In this document: piece after piece, positions 43,063 to 51,661 of the stretch
How the letters are laid out: each line of letters begins with the position of its first letter
Numbering within the stretch: the stretch's first letter is position 1
NCBI RefSeq assembly: GCF_016654005.1
Contig: NZ_JAEPWN010000006.1
Coordinates: 62,001 to 126,000 of the forward strand
DNA from: Brevundimonas nasdae
GTDB taxonomy: Bacteria; Pseudomonadota; Alphaproteobacteria; Caulobacterales; Caulobacteraceae
DNA length: 64,000 nt
Reading direction: 5' to 3'
Program-made: the position numbers and the translations under genes
Notes under the pieces: generated by a model
Databases searched by the model: none
Told to the model about the DNA's origin: nothing
What the model saw: the letters and a program-made list of their open reading frames with translations, nothing else

Positions 43063-44133
43063 TCAGTTCTCGTCGGCGTAGATGGCGACACGGGCGGGCG
43101 TGGCGGATGAGGCGGCGCCCCGGTACATGCCAGAGGTGTTCATGGCGAAGGCGGGGGTTCCGTCACGGCCCATGACGATGACGCCGCCGTCGCCGCCGAT
43201 GGCGCCGACTTCATCGATTTCGGCCTGGGCCGCCGTCTGGACTGAGGCGCCCTCGGCCGTCCGGTGACAGATGTCGCGAGCCACGGTGGCGCGGATGAAA
43301 TACTCGCCCGATCCGGTGGCGGACACCGCACAGCCGTCGGCGTTGGAGGCGTAGGTGCCAGCGCCGATCACCGGCACGTCGCCGACCCGGCCCCATTGTT
43401 TGGCGGTCATGCCGCCGGTCGACGTCCCCGCCGCCAATCGCCCCTGACTGTCCAGGGCCACGGCGCCGACCGTGCCGAACTTGCGTTCGTCCAGCGGGGC
43501 TTCGTTGAGCGAGGCCAGCGGAACCGGGGCGCCCAGCGTCGTCGGCTCGGGCGGCGCGCCTTGCGGGCGGGCGGGCAGGGGCAGGCCCTTGTCGCGCAGG
43601 GCCTTCAGCAGGGCCTGCCAGCGGCTTTCAGTGAAGAAGAAGCCGGGATCGACCTGCTCCAGGCCGACCGAGGCGGCGAAGCTTTCGGCGCCCTCGCCGA
43701 TCAGCATGACATGGGGCGATTGCTCCATCACCGCCCGCGCCGCGGCGATCGGGTGGCGCGTGCGCGTCAGACCGGCGACCGCGCCTGCGGTCAGATCGGC
43801 GCCGTTCATCACGGCGGCGTCCAGTTCATTCTTGCCGGCGGCGGTGAAGACCGCCCCGCGCCCGGCGTTGAACAGCGGGTTGTCCTCCAGCGACTGGATC
43901 GCGGCCTGAACGGCGTCCAGCGACGAACCGCCCTGGGCCAGAACCGCCGAACCGGCGTCCAGCGCCGCCTGCAGCCCCGCGCGATAGGCGGCGTCGCGTT
44001 CCGGCGTCAGGCTGGCGCGTTCGATCACGCCCGCCCCGCCGTGAATGGCCAGCGACCAGCGCGGCGTCTCTTGCGCGACAGCAGGCGTCGCCAACAGCGC
44101 CAGGGCTGCGGCGGCGGTCATGATCTGTTTCAT
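43063..44133 (-). CDS. Exported isoaspartyl peptidase/L-asparaginase (Ntn hydrolase)
   Basis: The 356 residues have a signal peptide (MKQIMTAAAALALLATPAVA, cut before QE). The Ntn-hydrolase fold shows WSLAIHGGAGVIERA, NPLFNAGRGAVFTAAGKNE and the autocleavage/nucleophile Thr T221 in KFGTVGAVALDSQG. Substrate loops are AAGTSTGGMTAKQWGRVGD and GSGEYFIRATVARD. It would cleave isoaspartyl dipeptides or asparagine in the periplasm. Its place between hppD and fumarylacetoacetase is unexpected. ATG 44133 is preceded by GGGGGAA; the longer upstream frame overlaps the 61-residue gene and lacks a signal. Confidence 0.92.
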   Translation of the reverse strand: MKQIMTAAAALALLATPAVAQETPRWSLAIHGGAGVIERASLTPERDAAYRAGLQAALDAGSAVLAQGGSSLDAVQAAIQSLEDNPLFNAGRGAVFTAAGKNELDAAVMNGADLTAGAVAGLTRTRHPIAAARAVMEQSPHVMLIGEGAESFAASVGLEQVDPGFFFTESRWQALLKALRDKGLPLPARPQGAPPEPTTLGAPVPLASLNEAPLDERKFGTVGAVALDSQGRLAAGTSTGGMTAKQWGRVGDVPVIGAGTYASNADGCAVSATGSGEYFIRATVARDICHRTAEGASVQTAAQAEIDEVGAIGGDGGVIVMGRDGTPAFAMNTSGMYRGAASSATPARVAIYADEN

Positions 44134-44144
44134 TATCTTCCCCC

Positions 44145-44330
44145 TCAGGAACGGTGGTGCAGCCGCTTCCACACGCGATAGCCGATGATCGGCGCGAACC
44201 CGCAGATCAGGGCGGCGAACAGCACCACCCAGAACCCGCCCCCCAGCCAGTATTCGCCCGCCAGGGCTCCGGCGCCGGCCGCAAGGACCGGGCCGAGCCA
44301 GGGCAGCCATGTCGGCGGCCGCATCCGCAT
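44145..44330 (-). CDS. Small two-helix membrane protein
   Basis: The 61 residues contain two hydrophobic stretches (WLGPVLAAGAGALAGEYWLG and FWVVLFAALICGFAPIIGY) and a basic end (RVWKRLHHRS). Its ATG follows the hppD stop directly (TGA ATG), so it is translated by re-initiation in the operon. It looks like a short membrane protein of the type often unannotated. Function unknown. Confidence 0.6.
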   Translation of the reverse strand: MRMRPPTWLPWLGPVLAAGAGALAGEYWLGGGFWVVLFAALICGFAPIIGYRVWKRLHHRS

Positions 44331-45431
44331 TCAGACGTCGACCTTGATGACGCCGCGGCGGATCTGGTCCAGTTCGATGGAATCGAACAGGGCCTGGAAG
44401 TTGCCGTTGCCGAAGCCTTCATTGCCCTTGCGCTGGATGATCTCGAAGAAGATCGGGCCGAAGGTGTCCTGGGTGAAGATCTGCAGCAGCAGGCCTTCTT
44501 CATCCGAACCGTCGATCAGGATGCGGTTCTTGCGCATCCGCTCCACGTCCTCGCCATGGTTGGGCAGGCGTTTGTCGATCAGTTCGAAATAGGTCTCGAT
44601 CGTATCCTGGAAGTCCACGCCGCGCTCGCGCATGGCCTCGACCGTCTCGAAGATGTTCTCGGTGGTCAGGGCGATGTGCTGGATGCCTTCGCCGTTGTAG
44701 CGACGGATGAACTCCTCGATTTGCGAGTTCTCGTCCTGGCTTTCGTTCAGCGGGATGCGGATGGCGCGGTCGGGCGCGATCATGGCTTGGGAAAACAGGC
44801 CCGTCGCCTTGCCCTTGATGTCGAAATACTTCTGCTCCTCGAAGTTGAAGATCGAGTTGTAGAAGCCGGACCATGTCCGCATCTCGCCGCGGCGGACGTT
44901 GTGGGTCAGGTGGTCCAGGATCTCCAGGCCGACGCTGTTCTTGCGCTCCGCCTCTTCCCAGCCCTCGACCTCGTCCCAGGCGTCGTACAGCGACCCGCCG
45001 TCGCCATACTGGTCAATGACATACAGCAGGCTGCCGCCGATGCCTTCCAGGATGTAGGGATAGTCGTCGCCCAGCGCGCCGCCGTTTGCGCCCTGCGCGG
45101 CGTTGGCCCCCCGCGCCAGCGCGCCCTCATAGGCGGCCTTTGCGTCGGTGGTGCGGAAGGCCATGCCGTTGGCGGACGGGCCGTGGTCCTTGGTGAAGGC
45201 TTCGGCCTGTCCCTTGGGCGAGCGGTGCACCAGGAAGCTGATGTCGCCCTGTTTCAGGCGCACCACATCGGTCTTGGGGTTCACGTGCGTCTGGGTGAAG
45301 CCCATGATTTCCAGCCGCGAAATCATGGCCTCTGGTTCGGGGCCGGTGAACTCGACGAATTCGAAACCGTCGACGCCGAGGGGGTTTTCCTGATCGAGCT
45401 TGTCGGCTTCGGTCTGGGTCATGTCGTGCAT
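44331..45431 (-). CDS. hppD: 4-Hydroxyphenylpyruvate dioxygenase
   Basis: HppD turns 4-hydroxyphenylpyruvate into homogentisate with O2 and Fe(II). The 366-residue vicinal-oxygen-chelate protein has iron ligands in EILDHLTHNV (His), GEGIQHIALTTENI (His) and GPIFFEIIQRKGNEGFGNGN (Glu). The last motif also carries the characteristic C-terminal NGNFQALF. It leads a run of six genes on the minus strand ending at 41142, with gaps of 0-62 bases. Phenylalanine or tyrosine breakdown is the inferred pathway. Confidence 0.96.
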   Translation of the reverse strand: MHDMTQTEADKLDQENPLGVDGFEFVEFTGPEPEAMISRLEIMGFTQTHVNPKTDVVRLKQGDISFLVHRSPKGQAEAFTKDHGPSANGMAFRTTDAKAAYEGALARGANAAQGANGGALGDDYPYILEGIGGSLLYVIDQYGDGGSLYDAWDEVEGWEEAERKNSVGLEILDHLTHNVRRGEMRTWSGFYNSIFNFEEQKYFDIKGKATGLFSQAMIAPDRAIRIPLNESQDENSQIEEFIRRYNGEGIQHIALTTENIFETVEAMRERGVDFQDTIETYFELIDKRLPNHGEDVERMRKNRILIDGSDEEGLLLQIFTQDTFGPIFFEIIQRKGNEGFGNGNFQALFDSIELDQIRRGVIKVDV

Positions 45432-45642
45432 GGAGCGTCTCCTGCATTATGTTTTGTGGCGGACTTAACCGGATGGGGCCGCCGATTGGCGCGGAACCTA
45501 ATCGCGGATGACGACCGAGCCAAGGCTGGGCCACGGGGTCGTGATGGGCCGCCTCTGCGACAGAGGGTCGTGGATGACGTGCGGCCTTTGCCCGTGTATC
45601 GACCCCTTTGAACGTCTTCGGCGACGTTCTTTGGGAAACACC

Positions 45643-46218
45643 ATGCTCCGCAAGCTCTACGACGGCGTCTTCAATCTGGCGCGCCACCGCCATGCGACGC
45701 CCGCCCTGGCGGTGGTGTCCTTTGCTGAAAGCTCGTTCTTCCCCATTCCGCCGGACGTGATGCTGGCGCCGATGATCCTGGCCAAGCCGGAAAAGGCTTA
45801 TTTCTACGCCGCCGTCTGCACGGTCGCGTCGGTGCTGGGCGGGATTCTGGGCTACGCCATCGGCTTTTATCTGACCGATGTGGGGCTGGCGATCATGCGC
45901 TTCCTCGGCCATTCCGACGGTCTGGCCCAGTTCCGCGCCTGGTTCGAGCAATGGGGGCTGTGGGTCATTCTGATCAAGGGCCTGACGCCCATCCCCTACA
46001 AGCTGGTGACCATCGCCTCGGGTCTGGCAGCCTTCAGCTTCCCCATCTTCATCGCCGCCTCGGTCGTGACGCGCGGCGGGCGGTTTTTCCTGGAAGCCTG
46101 GATCCTGAAAACCTGGGGCCCGGCCATGCTGGCCCAGGTCGAAAAGCGTCTGGCCCTGTGGGCCGGGATCGGGGTCGTGGCCCTGGTCGCCCTGATCGTG
46201 GTTCTTAAACTACTGTAA
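45643..46218 (+). CDS. YqaA-type (SNARE-associated/VTT) membrane protein
   Basis: This 191-residue membrane protein belongs to the YqaA branch of the DedA/VTT superfamily. It shows LAVVSFAESSFFPIPPDVML, LGGILGYAIGFYLTDVGLA, the reentrant VILIKGLTPIPYKLVTIASG and the conserved SVVTRGGRFFLEAWIL. Relatives act in lipid-carrier recycling or membrane-potential homeostasis. ATG 45643 follows GGGAAACACC; an upstream in-frame start at 45508 would add an unlikely soluble tail. dsbB follows 40 bases on. The upstream region is shared with divergent hppD. Confidence 0.88.
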   Translation: MLRKLYDGVFNLARHRHATPALAVVSFAESSFFPIPPDVMLAPMILAKPEKAYFYAAVCTVASVLGGILGYAIGFYLTDVGLAIMRFLGHSDGLAQFRAWFEQWGLWVILIKGLTPIPYKLVTIASGLAAFSFPIFIAASVVTRGGRFFLEAWILKTWGPAMLAQVEKRLALWAGIGVVALVALIVVLKLL

Positions 46219-46258
46219 CGTCGACGGCGGCGCTTGAGCGGAGTAAGACCGCTTCAAC

Positions 46259-46807
46259 ATGACAGACGCCTATCGCCTGCTGACCCGTTGGTGGACCGCC
46301 TTTGCCCTGGCGGCGTCGCTCGCCATGCTGGGCGCGGCCCATGCGTTCGAGCATTTCGAGCATCTGGCTCCGTGCAATCTGTGCCTCAAGCAGCGCGAGG
46401 TCTATTGGGGGGCTGTGGCCATCGCGGTCCTCGCCACCGGCTGGACCATCGTCAGCGGCGGGCGTCGCGGAACGCCGCGCATCGCCTCCTTCCTGCTGGC
46501 CGCCGTGTTCGCGACCGGCGCTGTCACCGCCATCTTCCACATGGGCGGCGAATACGGCTGGTGGGCCCTGCCTGCGACCTGTTCGGCGGGGGCGGGCGGC
46601 CCCATCGACATGGACGCCCTGACCGCGCTGGCCCTGGGCACGGGGCCGTCAGTCACGGTCATTTCGTGCGGCGACGTGGCCTGGAGCTGGCTGGGCCTGT
46701 CCATGGCGGGATGGAACGCGGTGATCGTTTCGGCTCTGGCGGTGTTCAGCCTGCTGGCCGCCAAACGTCCCAAGGACGCCCGCGCGCCCCGCATCGAGAA
46801 GGCCTGA
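46259..46807 (+). CDS. dsbB: Disulphide bond formation protein B
   Basis: DsbB re-oxidises DsbA, passing electrons to ubiquinone. The 182 residues have four membrane helices, the quinone-adjacent Cys pair in LAPCNLCLKQREVYWG and a second Cys pair spread over PATCSAGAGG and VISCGDVAWSW in the second periplasmic loop. The latter resembles the alphaproteobacterial DsbB/DUF-type. coq7, needed for ubiquinone synthesis, follows after 4 bases, which fits a quinone-linked operon. Confidence 0.92.
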   Translation: MTDAYRLLTRWWTAFALAASLAMLGAAHAFEHFEHLAPCNLCLKQREVYWGAVAIAVLATGWTIVSGGRRGTPRIASFLLAAVFATGAVTAIFHMGGEYGWWALPATCSAGAGGPIDMDALTALALGTGPSVTVISCGDVAWSWLGLSMAGWNAVIVSALAVFSLLAAKRPKDARAPRIEKA

Positions 46808-46811
46808 CGCC

Positions 46812-47390
46812 ATGACCGACACTGCCGCCGCCCCTCATATTCCCCTGCCGCGGCCCGGTCGCGGCGCCGACAAGGCGCGGATGGACGAAATCCTGCGCGT
46901 CGATCATGCGGGCGAATACGCCGCCGTCCTGATCTATCGCGCCCAGAAGGCGGTGTTCGACGGCCGCAAGTCGCATGGCGACATGGTTCGCGACCTGTCC
47001 GAAATGCAGGATCAGGAGGCGGTGCATCTGGACCGTTTCAACCGCCTGCTGAACGAACGGCGGGTTCGCCCCACCGTCATGACGCCTCTGTGGCGGATTG
47101 CGGCTTCGGCGCTTGGCGCGGGCACGGCCCTGATGGGTGAGAAGGCGGCCCACGCCTGCACCGAGGCGGTCGAAAGCGTCATCGAAAAACACTATGCCGA
47201 CCAGATTGCCGAGATCGGCGACCGCGACCCGCCCCTGGCCGCCGAACTGACCCAGTTCCGCGAAGAAGAGCTGGCCCACCACGACCACGCAATCGAACAC
47301 GGCAGCCGCGAAGCACCCGCCTACCGCCTGCTGTCCAGCGTGATCAAGGTCGGCTGCAAGGCGGCGATCAAGATCAGCGAGAAGATCTAG
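46812..47390 (+). CDS. coq7: Demethoxyubiquinone hydroxylase
   Basis: Coq7 performs the last ring hydroxylation in ubiquinone synthesis with a di-iron centre. The 192 residues include the carboxylate-bridge motifs ILRVDHAGEYAAVLIYRAQ, SEMQDQEAVHLDRFNRLL, ACTEAVESVIEKHYADQIAE and REEELAHHDHAIEHGS. Glu and ExxH ligands are all present. The final segment (LLSSVIKVGCKAAIKISEKI) is the usual membrane-associating helix. It follows dsbB by 4 bases. Repeats, not genes, lie downstream. Confidence 0.95.
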   Translation: MTDTAAAPHIPLPRPGRGADKARMDEILRVDHAGEYAAVLIYRAQKAVFDGRKSHGDMVRDLSEMQDQEAVHLDRFNRLLNERRVRPTVMTPLWRIAASALGAGTALMGEKAAHACTEAVESVIEKHYADQIAEIGDRDPPLAAELTQFREEELAHHDHAIEHGSREAPAYRLLSSVIKVGCKAAIKISEKI

Positions 47391-47465
47391 GCTTCTTTCG
47401 TCATCTCAGACTAGCTGTCTACGACGCAGGTCGGAGATCTGGGCGGAATCGACATTCACCCAAAA

Positions 47466-47595
47466 CCGTCATTCCGGGGCGTCCGAAGGACGAACCCGGA
47501 ACCCCGAGGGCGCGCATCCGGCGTTGAATGCATCCAACGGCATAACTGTAGCCCCTGGGTTCCGGGTTCTTCGCGTCGCTCAGCTCCGGAATGAC
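47466..47595. repeat. Palindromic intergenic repeat, family 1, copy A
   Basis: The 130-bp unit starts CGTCATTCCGGGG and ends CTCCGGAATGACG, so its ends are inverted. The interior carries GTCCGAAGGACGAACCCGGA and GGGTTCCGGGTTCTTCGC, also complementary. A closely similar unit lies at 57576-57703. No ORF is convincing within it. Confidence 0.8.
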
Positions 47596-47633
47596 GAAAT
47601 TCCGTTAGCCGATATCGAACAGACCGGCCGCGC

Positions 47634-47663
47634 CGCCCCGAAACGCCTGCGTTTCGGGGCTTT
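47634..47663 (+). terminator. Perfect 12-bp hairpin, likely bidirectional end between coq7 and the thiolase gene
   Basis: GCCCCGAAACGC and GCGTTTCGGGGC are perfect complements with a 2-base centre, followed on the plus strand by TTTGCTCT. The T-tract is short, so termination efficiency is uncertain. With repeat copy A this explains most of the 47391-47694 gap. Confidence 0.5.
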
Positions 47664-47694
47664 GCTCTGATTTGGGCGCGGCTTTCGGCTGTTC

Positions 47695-48897
47695 TCAGTA
47701 GATTTCGAACAGACCGGCCGCGCCCATGCCGCCGCCGATGCACATGGTGACCACGCCGTATTTGGCGCCGCGACGCTTGCCTTCGATCAGGACGTGGCCG
47801 GTCATCCGCGCGCCCGACATGCCGTAGGGGTGGCCGATCGAGATGGCGCCGCCCGAGACGTTCAGGCGGTCGTTGGGAATGCCCAGCGTGTCCTGGCAGT
47901 ACAGGACCTGCGAGGCGAAGGCTTCGTTCAGCTCCCAGATGCCGATGTCGTCGACGGTCAGGCCGTGGCGCTTCAGCAGTTTCGGCACGGCATAGACCGG
48001 GCCGATGCCCATTTCGTCCGGCTCGCACCCGGCGACGGCCATGCCGCGATAGGCGCCCAGCGGCTGCAGATTGCGGCGAACCGCTTCGCCCGCCTCCATG
48101 ATGACCGAGGCCGAGGCGCCGTCCGACAACTGGCTGGCGTTGCCGGCGGTGATGAACTCGCCCTGTTGGATCTCCTCGCCGCCGCCGAAGACGGGCTTGA
48201 GGCCCTTCAGGCCTTCCAGGGTCGTGTCGGCGCGGTTGCCCTCGTCCTTGGACAGGGTGACTTCTTTCGAAGAGGTCTGGCCGGTCGCCTTGTCCATCAC
48301 CAGCATGGTGGTGGTCATCGGCACGATCTCGGCGTCCAGACGGCCTTCGGCCTGGGCCTGGGCGGTGCGCTGCTGGGACTGCAGGGCGTATTCGTCCTGA
48401 CGGTCGCGTGAGATGCCGTAGCGGCGCGACACCACCTCGGCCGTCTCCAGCATCGACATATAGATGTGCGGCGACAGCTTCAGCAGCGCCTCGTCCTTCA
48501 TCCGATACAGGTTCATATGCTGGTTCTGGACCAGGGAGATGGATTCCAGACCGCCCCCGACCGCCATTTTCTGATGGTCGAAGATCACCTGTTTGGCCGC
48601 CGTGGCGATGCCCATCAGGCCCGAGGCGCACTGGCGGTCCAGGCTCATGCCCGGAACGGAGGCGGGCAGGCCGGCGGCAAGAGCGATCTGGCGCGCGACA
48701 TTGGTGCCGGTCGAACCCTGCTGCAGGGCCGCGCCCAGAATCACATCCTCGATCTCGGCGGGATCGACGCCTGCGCGCTGGACCGCATGACGGACAGCGT
48801 GGGCGCCCAGCTGTTGCGCCTGGGTGTCGTTGAAGGCGCCCCGATAGGCCCGGCCGATCGGCGTGCGGGCGGTGGAGACGATGACGGCTTCGCGCAT
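47695..48897 (-). CDS. Acetyl-CoA acyltransferase (thiolase)
   Basis: This 400-residue thiolase makes or splits 3-ketoacyl-CoA. The acylated Cys lies in [13 protein letters not shown], the His in [13 protein letters not shown] and [18 protein letters not shown], and the proton-transfer Cys in [16 protein letters not shown]. The length is normal and all catalytic residues are present. It is on the same strand as the downstream-oriented SDR gene 49032-49943, about 135 bases upstream of its own start, suggesting a fatty-acid beta-oxidation or polyhydroxyalkanoate context. Which of these is not decided by the sequence. Confidence 0.93.
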   Translation of the reverse strand: MREAVIVSTARTPIGRAYRGAFNDTQAQQLGAHAVRHAVQRAGVDPAEIEDVILGAALQQGSTGTNVARQIALAAGLPASVPGMSLDRQCASGLMGIATAAKQVIFDHQKMAVGGGLESISLVQNQHMNLYRMKDEALLKLSPHIYMSMLETAEVVSRRYGISRDRQDEYALQSQQRTAQAQAEGRLDAEIVPMTTTMLVMDKATGQTSSKEVTLSKDEGNRADTTLEGLKGLKPVFGGGEEIQQGEFITAGNASQLSDGASASVIMEAGEAVRRNLQPLGAYRGMAVAGCEPDEMGIGPVYAVPKLLKRHGLTVDDIGIWELNEAFASQVLYCQDTLGIPNDRLNVSGGAISIGHPYGMSGARMTGHVLIEGKRRGAKYGVVTMCIGGGMGAAGLFEIY

Positions 48898-49031
48898 GAT
48901 TCACTCCCAGGGCTTGGCGCCCGTACTTGTTGGCCGTTCAGGCCGTTTGTTGTGCGGTCCGAATGGACCTCTTTCCTCAGGTCAGAGTTTAGGCGCCTCA
49001 CGTTGCGTCAACGCAAGGCGCCTGTTCTGGA

Positions 49032-49943
49032 TCAGGCTCCGTGCGCCTGCTGCGCCTTGGTCAGTTCGATCATGCCCTGGGCGGCGCCCATCTCCGGCAC
49101 GATCTCTGCGTCGCGGTTCGAGATGGCCTCGAACTGGGCCGCGACCTGTTCCGGGGCGTCGGCGCCCGTGATGTGAACCCCCTGCGTCAAGGTCACATAG
49201 GCGCGCTCGAAGCCGCCTGCGCCGGCGGCCAGGATGGCGCGGGTCGGAGCGTCACGGCTGACCAGATACAGAAGACCGGGCGTGACCAGCGACGGCTCCA
49301 GCGCTTCCAGCGGCAGGGCGGCGCCCAGGTCTTCGGTCATGCGGGTGTGGGCGGTCGGCGCCAGGCTGTTGACGCGGATGTCGTTCTTGCCGCCTTCGAT
49401 CGCCAGGGTCTGCATGAAGCCGACCAGCGCCATCTTCGCCGCGCCATAATTGGCCTGGCCGAAGTTGCCGTACAGGCCGGACGACGAGGTGGTCATGACG
49501 ATGCGGCCATAGTTCTGCTGGCGCATGATCTCCCACACCGCCTTGGTGCAGTTGACCGCCCCCATCAGGTGCACGTCGACGACGAAGCGGAAATCGTCCA
49601 GCTCCATCTTGGCGAAGGACTTGTCACGCAGGACGCCCGCATTGTTCACCAGGATGTCGACGCGGCCCCATTTCGCCACGGCCTGGTCGACCATGGCCTG
49701 AACGGCGGCGAAGTCGGTGACGGAGGCGGCGTTGGCGATGGCTTCGCCGCCTGCCGCCTCGATCTCGGCCACTACAGCCTCAGCCGCCGTCGCCGACCCG
49801 CCCGAGCCGTCGCGCGCACCGCCCAGATCATTGACCACCACCTTGGCGCCTCGCGCCGCCAGCGCCAGCGCGTGCTCCCGGCCCAGGCCGCCGCCTGCGC
49901 CCGTAACGATCGCCACCTGCCCCTCGAACCGTATCGTCATCAC
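49032..49943 (-). CDS. Short-chain dehydrogenase (MFE-2 hydroxyacyl-CoA dehydrogenase-like)
   Basis: The 303 residues form a classical SDR: NAD(P) motif TGAGGGLGREHA, NDLGGARDGSGGS, VNNAGVLRDKSF, catalytic Ser in MTTSSSGLYG and Tyr-xxx-Lys in QANYGAAKMAL. The long NDLGG insertion and C-terminal extension are typical of the bacterial and peroxisomal hydroxyacyl-CoA dehydrogenase domain of multifunctional enzyme 2. The adjacent thiolase would supply the next beta-oxidation step. ATG or the following ATG (MM) starts it. Confidence 0.9.
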   Translation of the reverse strand: MMTIRFEGQVAIVTGAGGGLGREHALALAARGAKVVVNDLGGARDGSGGSATAAEAVVAEIEAAGGEAIANAASVTDFAAVQAMVDQAVAKWGRVDILVNNAGVLRDKSFAKMELDDFRFVVDVHLMGAVNCTKAVWEIMRQQNYGRIVMTTSSSGLYGNFGQANYGAAKMALVGFMQTLAIEGGKNDIRVNSLAPTAHTRMTEDLGAALPLEALEPSLVTPGLLYLVSRDAPTRAILAAGAGGFERAYVTLTQGVHITGADAPEQVAAQFEAISNRDAEIVPEMGAAQGMIELTKAQQAHGA

Positions 49944-50108
49944 TCTATTCCTTCGCGTTGGCGCCGCCAGACATTGTGTTGCAATGGCGCCGCAGTGTCA
50001 CAATCCTAGCAAAATCGTGGAACCGCTCTGCGGCGGCCTCGTTCGGCTCGGGAAGGTCGCGCCACCGGGCGCGGCTTCGGCATTTTCTTTACTTGAGTGA
50101 GGACGCAG

Positions 50109-51254
50109 ATGAAGCTGAAACTTCTCGCATCTGTCGCCGCGGTCGGGCTGCTTGCAGCCGGCGCCGCTTCGGCGGAGCCCAACGGCTGGTACGGCGCGAT
50201 CGACGCCGGCTACAAATTCGACCACGACATCAAGGCTGAATCGTCGGTCACCGGCGCGACCTGGAAGTATGAAGTCAATCCGGGCTGGGCGGCCTTCGCC
50301 CGCCTCGGCTACCGCTTCAACCCCAACTGGCGCGTTGAACTGGAAGGCGGCTACCGCTCGGGCGACATCGGCACGATCCGCGCCTCCTCGGGCACCCAGG
50401 GTCTCTGCAACCTGACGCCCGCCACCGGCGCGTGCCACTCGCCGGAAGGCGACATCGAGTCGACGACCCTGATGGCCAATGTCATCTATGACTTCGGCTC
50501 CTCGGCCTGGGGCGTGCGTCCCTTCGTCGGCCTCGGCGCCGGTGTGAACCGCGTCTCGATCGACACGATCGGCAATCAGCGCGCCAACCGCGGCTCCACC
50601 TTCACCGCTGACGACACCTCGACCAAGTTCGCCGCTCAGGCGATCGCCGGGCTGTCGTACGCCGTGGGCGACCGCGCCAACATCGACCTCACCTACCGTT
50701 ATCTGACGGGCGACGCCTCGTGGGATTCCAACTCGGTCGGCGGCACCCAGTTCGGCACCTGGGACGGCGACTACAACAAGGTCCACACCGTAACCCTGGG
50801 TCTGCGCTACAGCTTCGGCGCTGACGAAGCACCGCCGCCTCCGCCCCCGCCGCCCCCGCCGCCGCCCCCGGTGGTCGCACCTCCGCCCCCGCCGCCCCCG
50901 CCGCCTCCGGCTAAGCCGGCTGCGCGTCAGTTCGTGGTCTACTTCGATTGGGATCGCTCGGACCTGACGGCTGAAGCCCGCTCGGTCGTGACGCAAGCCG
51001 CCAACTATGCCAAGTCGGGCGCTCCGACCCGCGTGCTGATTGTCGGCTACACCGACACCTCGGGTTCGGCCGCCTATAACCTGGGCCTGTCCAACCGTCG
51101 TTCGCGCACCGTCGCCGACGCTCTGGTTGCTCAAGGCGTCAACGGCGGCGTCATCGCCCTCGACGGCAAGGGTGAAACCAACCTGGCCAAGCCTACGGCT
51201 GACGGCGTGCGTGAACCGCTCAACCGTCGCGCCACGGTCGACATCAACTTCTAA
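50109..51254 (+). CDS. ompA: OmpA-family outer-membrane protein
   Basis: The 381 residues comprise a signal peptide (MKLKLLASVAAVGLLAAGAASAE), an eight-stranded beta barrel (to about residue 240), two Pro runs flanking VVAPP as linker, and an OmpA peptidoglycan-binding domain. The last contains VYFDWDRSDLTAEARSVV, GYTDTSGSAAYNLGLSNRR and PLNRRATVDINF. The Asp and Arg that bind diaminopimelate are present. It anchors the outer membrane to the wall. ATG 50109 follows GAGGACGC; GTG 50097 is not needed. Confidence 0.95.
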   Translation: MKLKLLASVAAVGLLAAGAASAEPNGWYGAIDAGYKFDHDIKAESSVTGATWKYEVNPGWAAFARLGYRFNPNWRVELEGGYRSGDIGTIRASSGTQGLCNLTPATGACHSPEGDIESTTLMANVIYDFGSSAWGVRPFVGLGAGVNRVSIDTIGNQRANRGSTFTADDTSTKFAAQAIAGLSYAVGDRANIDLTYRYLTGDASWDSNSVGGTQFGTWDGDYNKVHTVTLGLRYSFGADEAPPPPPPPPPPPPPVVAPPPPPPPPPPAKPAARQFVVYFDWDRSDLTAEARSVVTQAANYAKSGAPTRVLIVGYTDTSGSAAYNLGLSNRRSRTVADALVAQGVNGGVIALDGKGETNLAKPTADGVREPLNRRATVDINF

Positions 51255-51327
51255 GTCTATAAGGGCTCGCTCCGCGAAAGCGGTGCGAGCCCCAACCGCA
51301 CTTCGAAGTCCGTCGTACAAAGACAGA

Positions 51328-51360
51328 GCCGCCGACTTCAAAGAAGATCGGCGGCTTTGC
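51328..51360 (+). terminator. ompA terminator
   Basis: GCCGCCGA pairs with TCGGCGGC across a 12-base loop and TTTGCT follows. It is about 70 bases after the ompA stop. The rest of 51264-51661 holds AT-rich promoter-like sequence for the next gene, with nothing else clear. Confidence 0.7.
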
Positions 51361-51661
51361 TCGTAGAGCAGTCATGGGTTGTGATTTTTTTGCGTTGTTG
51401 CGCAAAATCAAACATTTGTGGTTGAAAATACACCTTCTGCGCGTCAAAACGACTCTGGGGTGTGGGCCGCCTTCCTTTCATCTGGCGAGCATGTGGTTTG
51501 TGTTGTGATCAAAACTAGCAGAAACCGTCTTGGCTGATCTTCGCTCCTCTTCCCGCGTGATGTCCGGGCGTCGGCGACGGCGCTATCGGCTTAGAGGCGA
51601 GATCTCGGTGCGTGCGCCCAAGGCTCCCCCGCTTGTTCGCCCGAGAGGGGGGAACCAAGGT

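Noticed and set aside
50821..50925. Proline-codon repeat as a CRISPR or tandem-repeat locus
   Set aside because: It is a Pro-rich linker in the OmpA-like protein, with no spacers and an uninterrupted frame.
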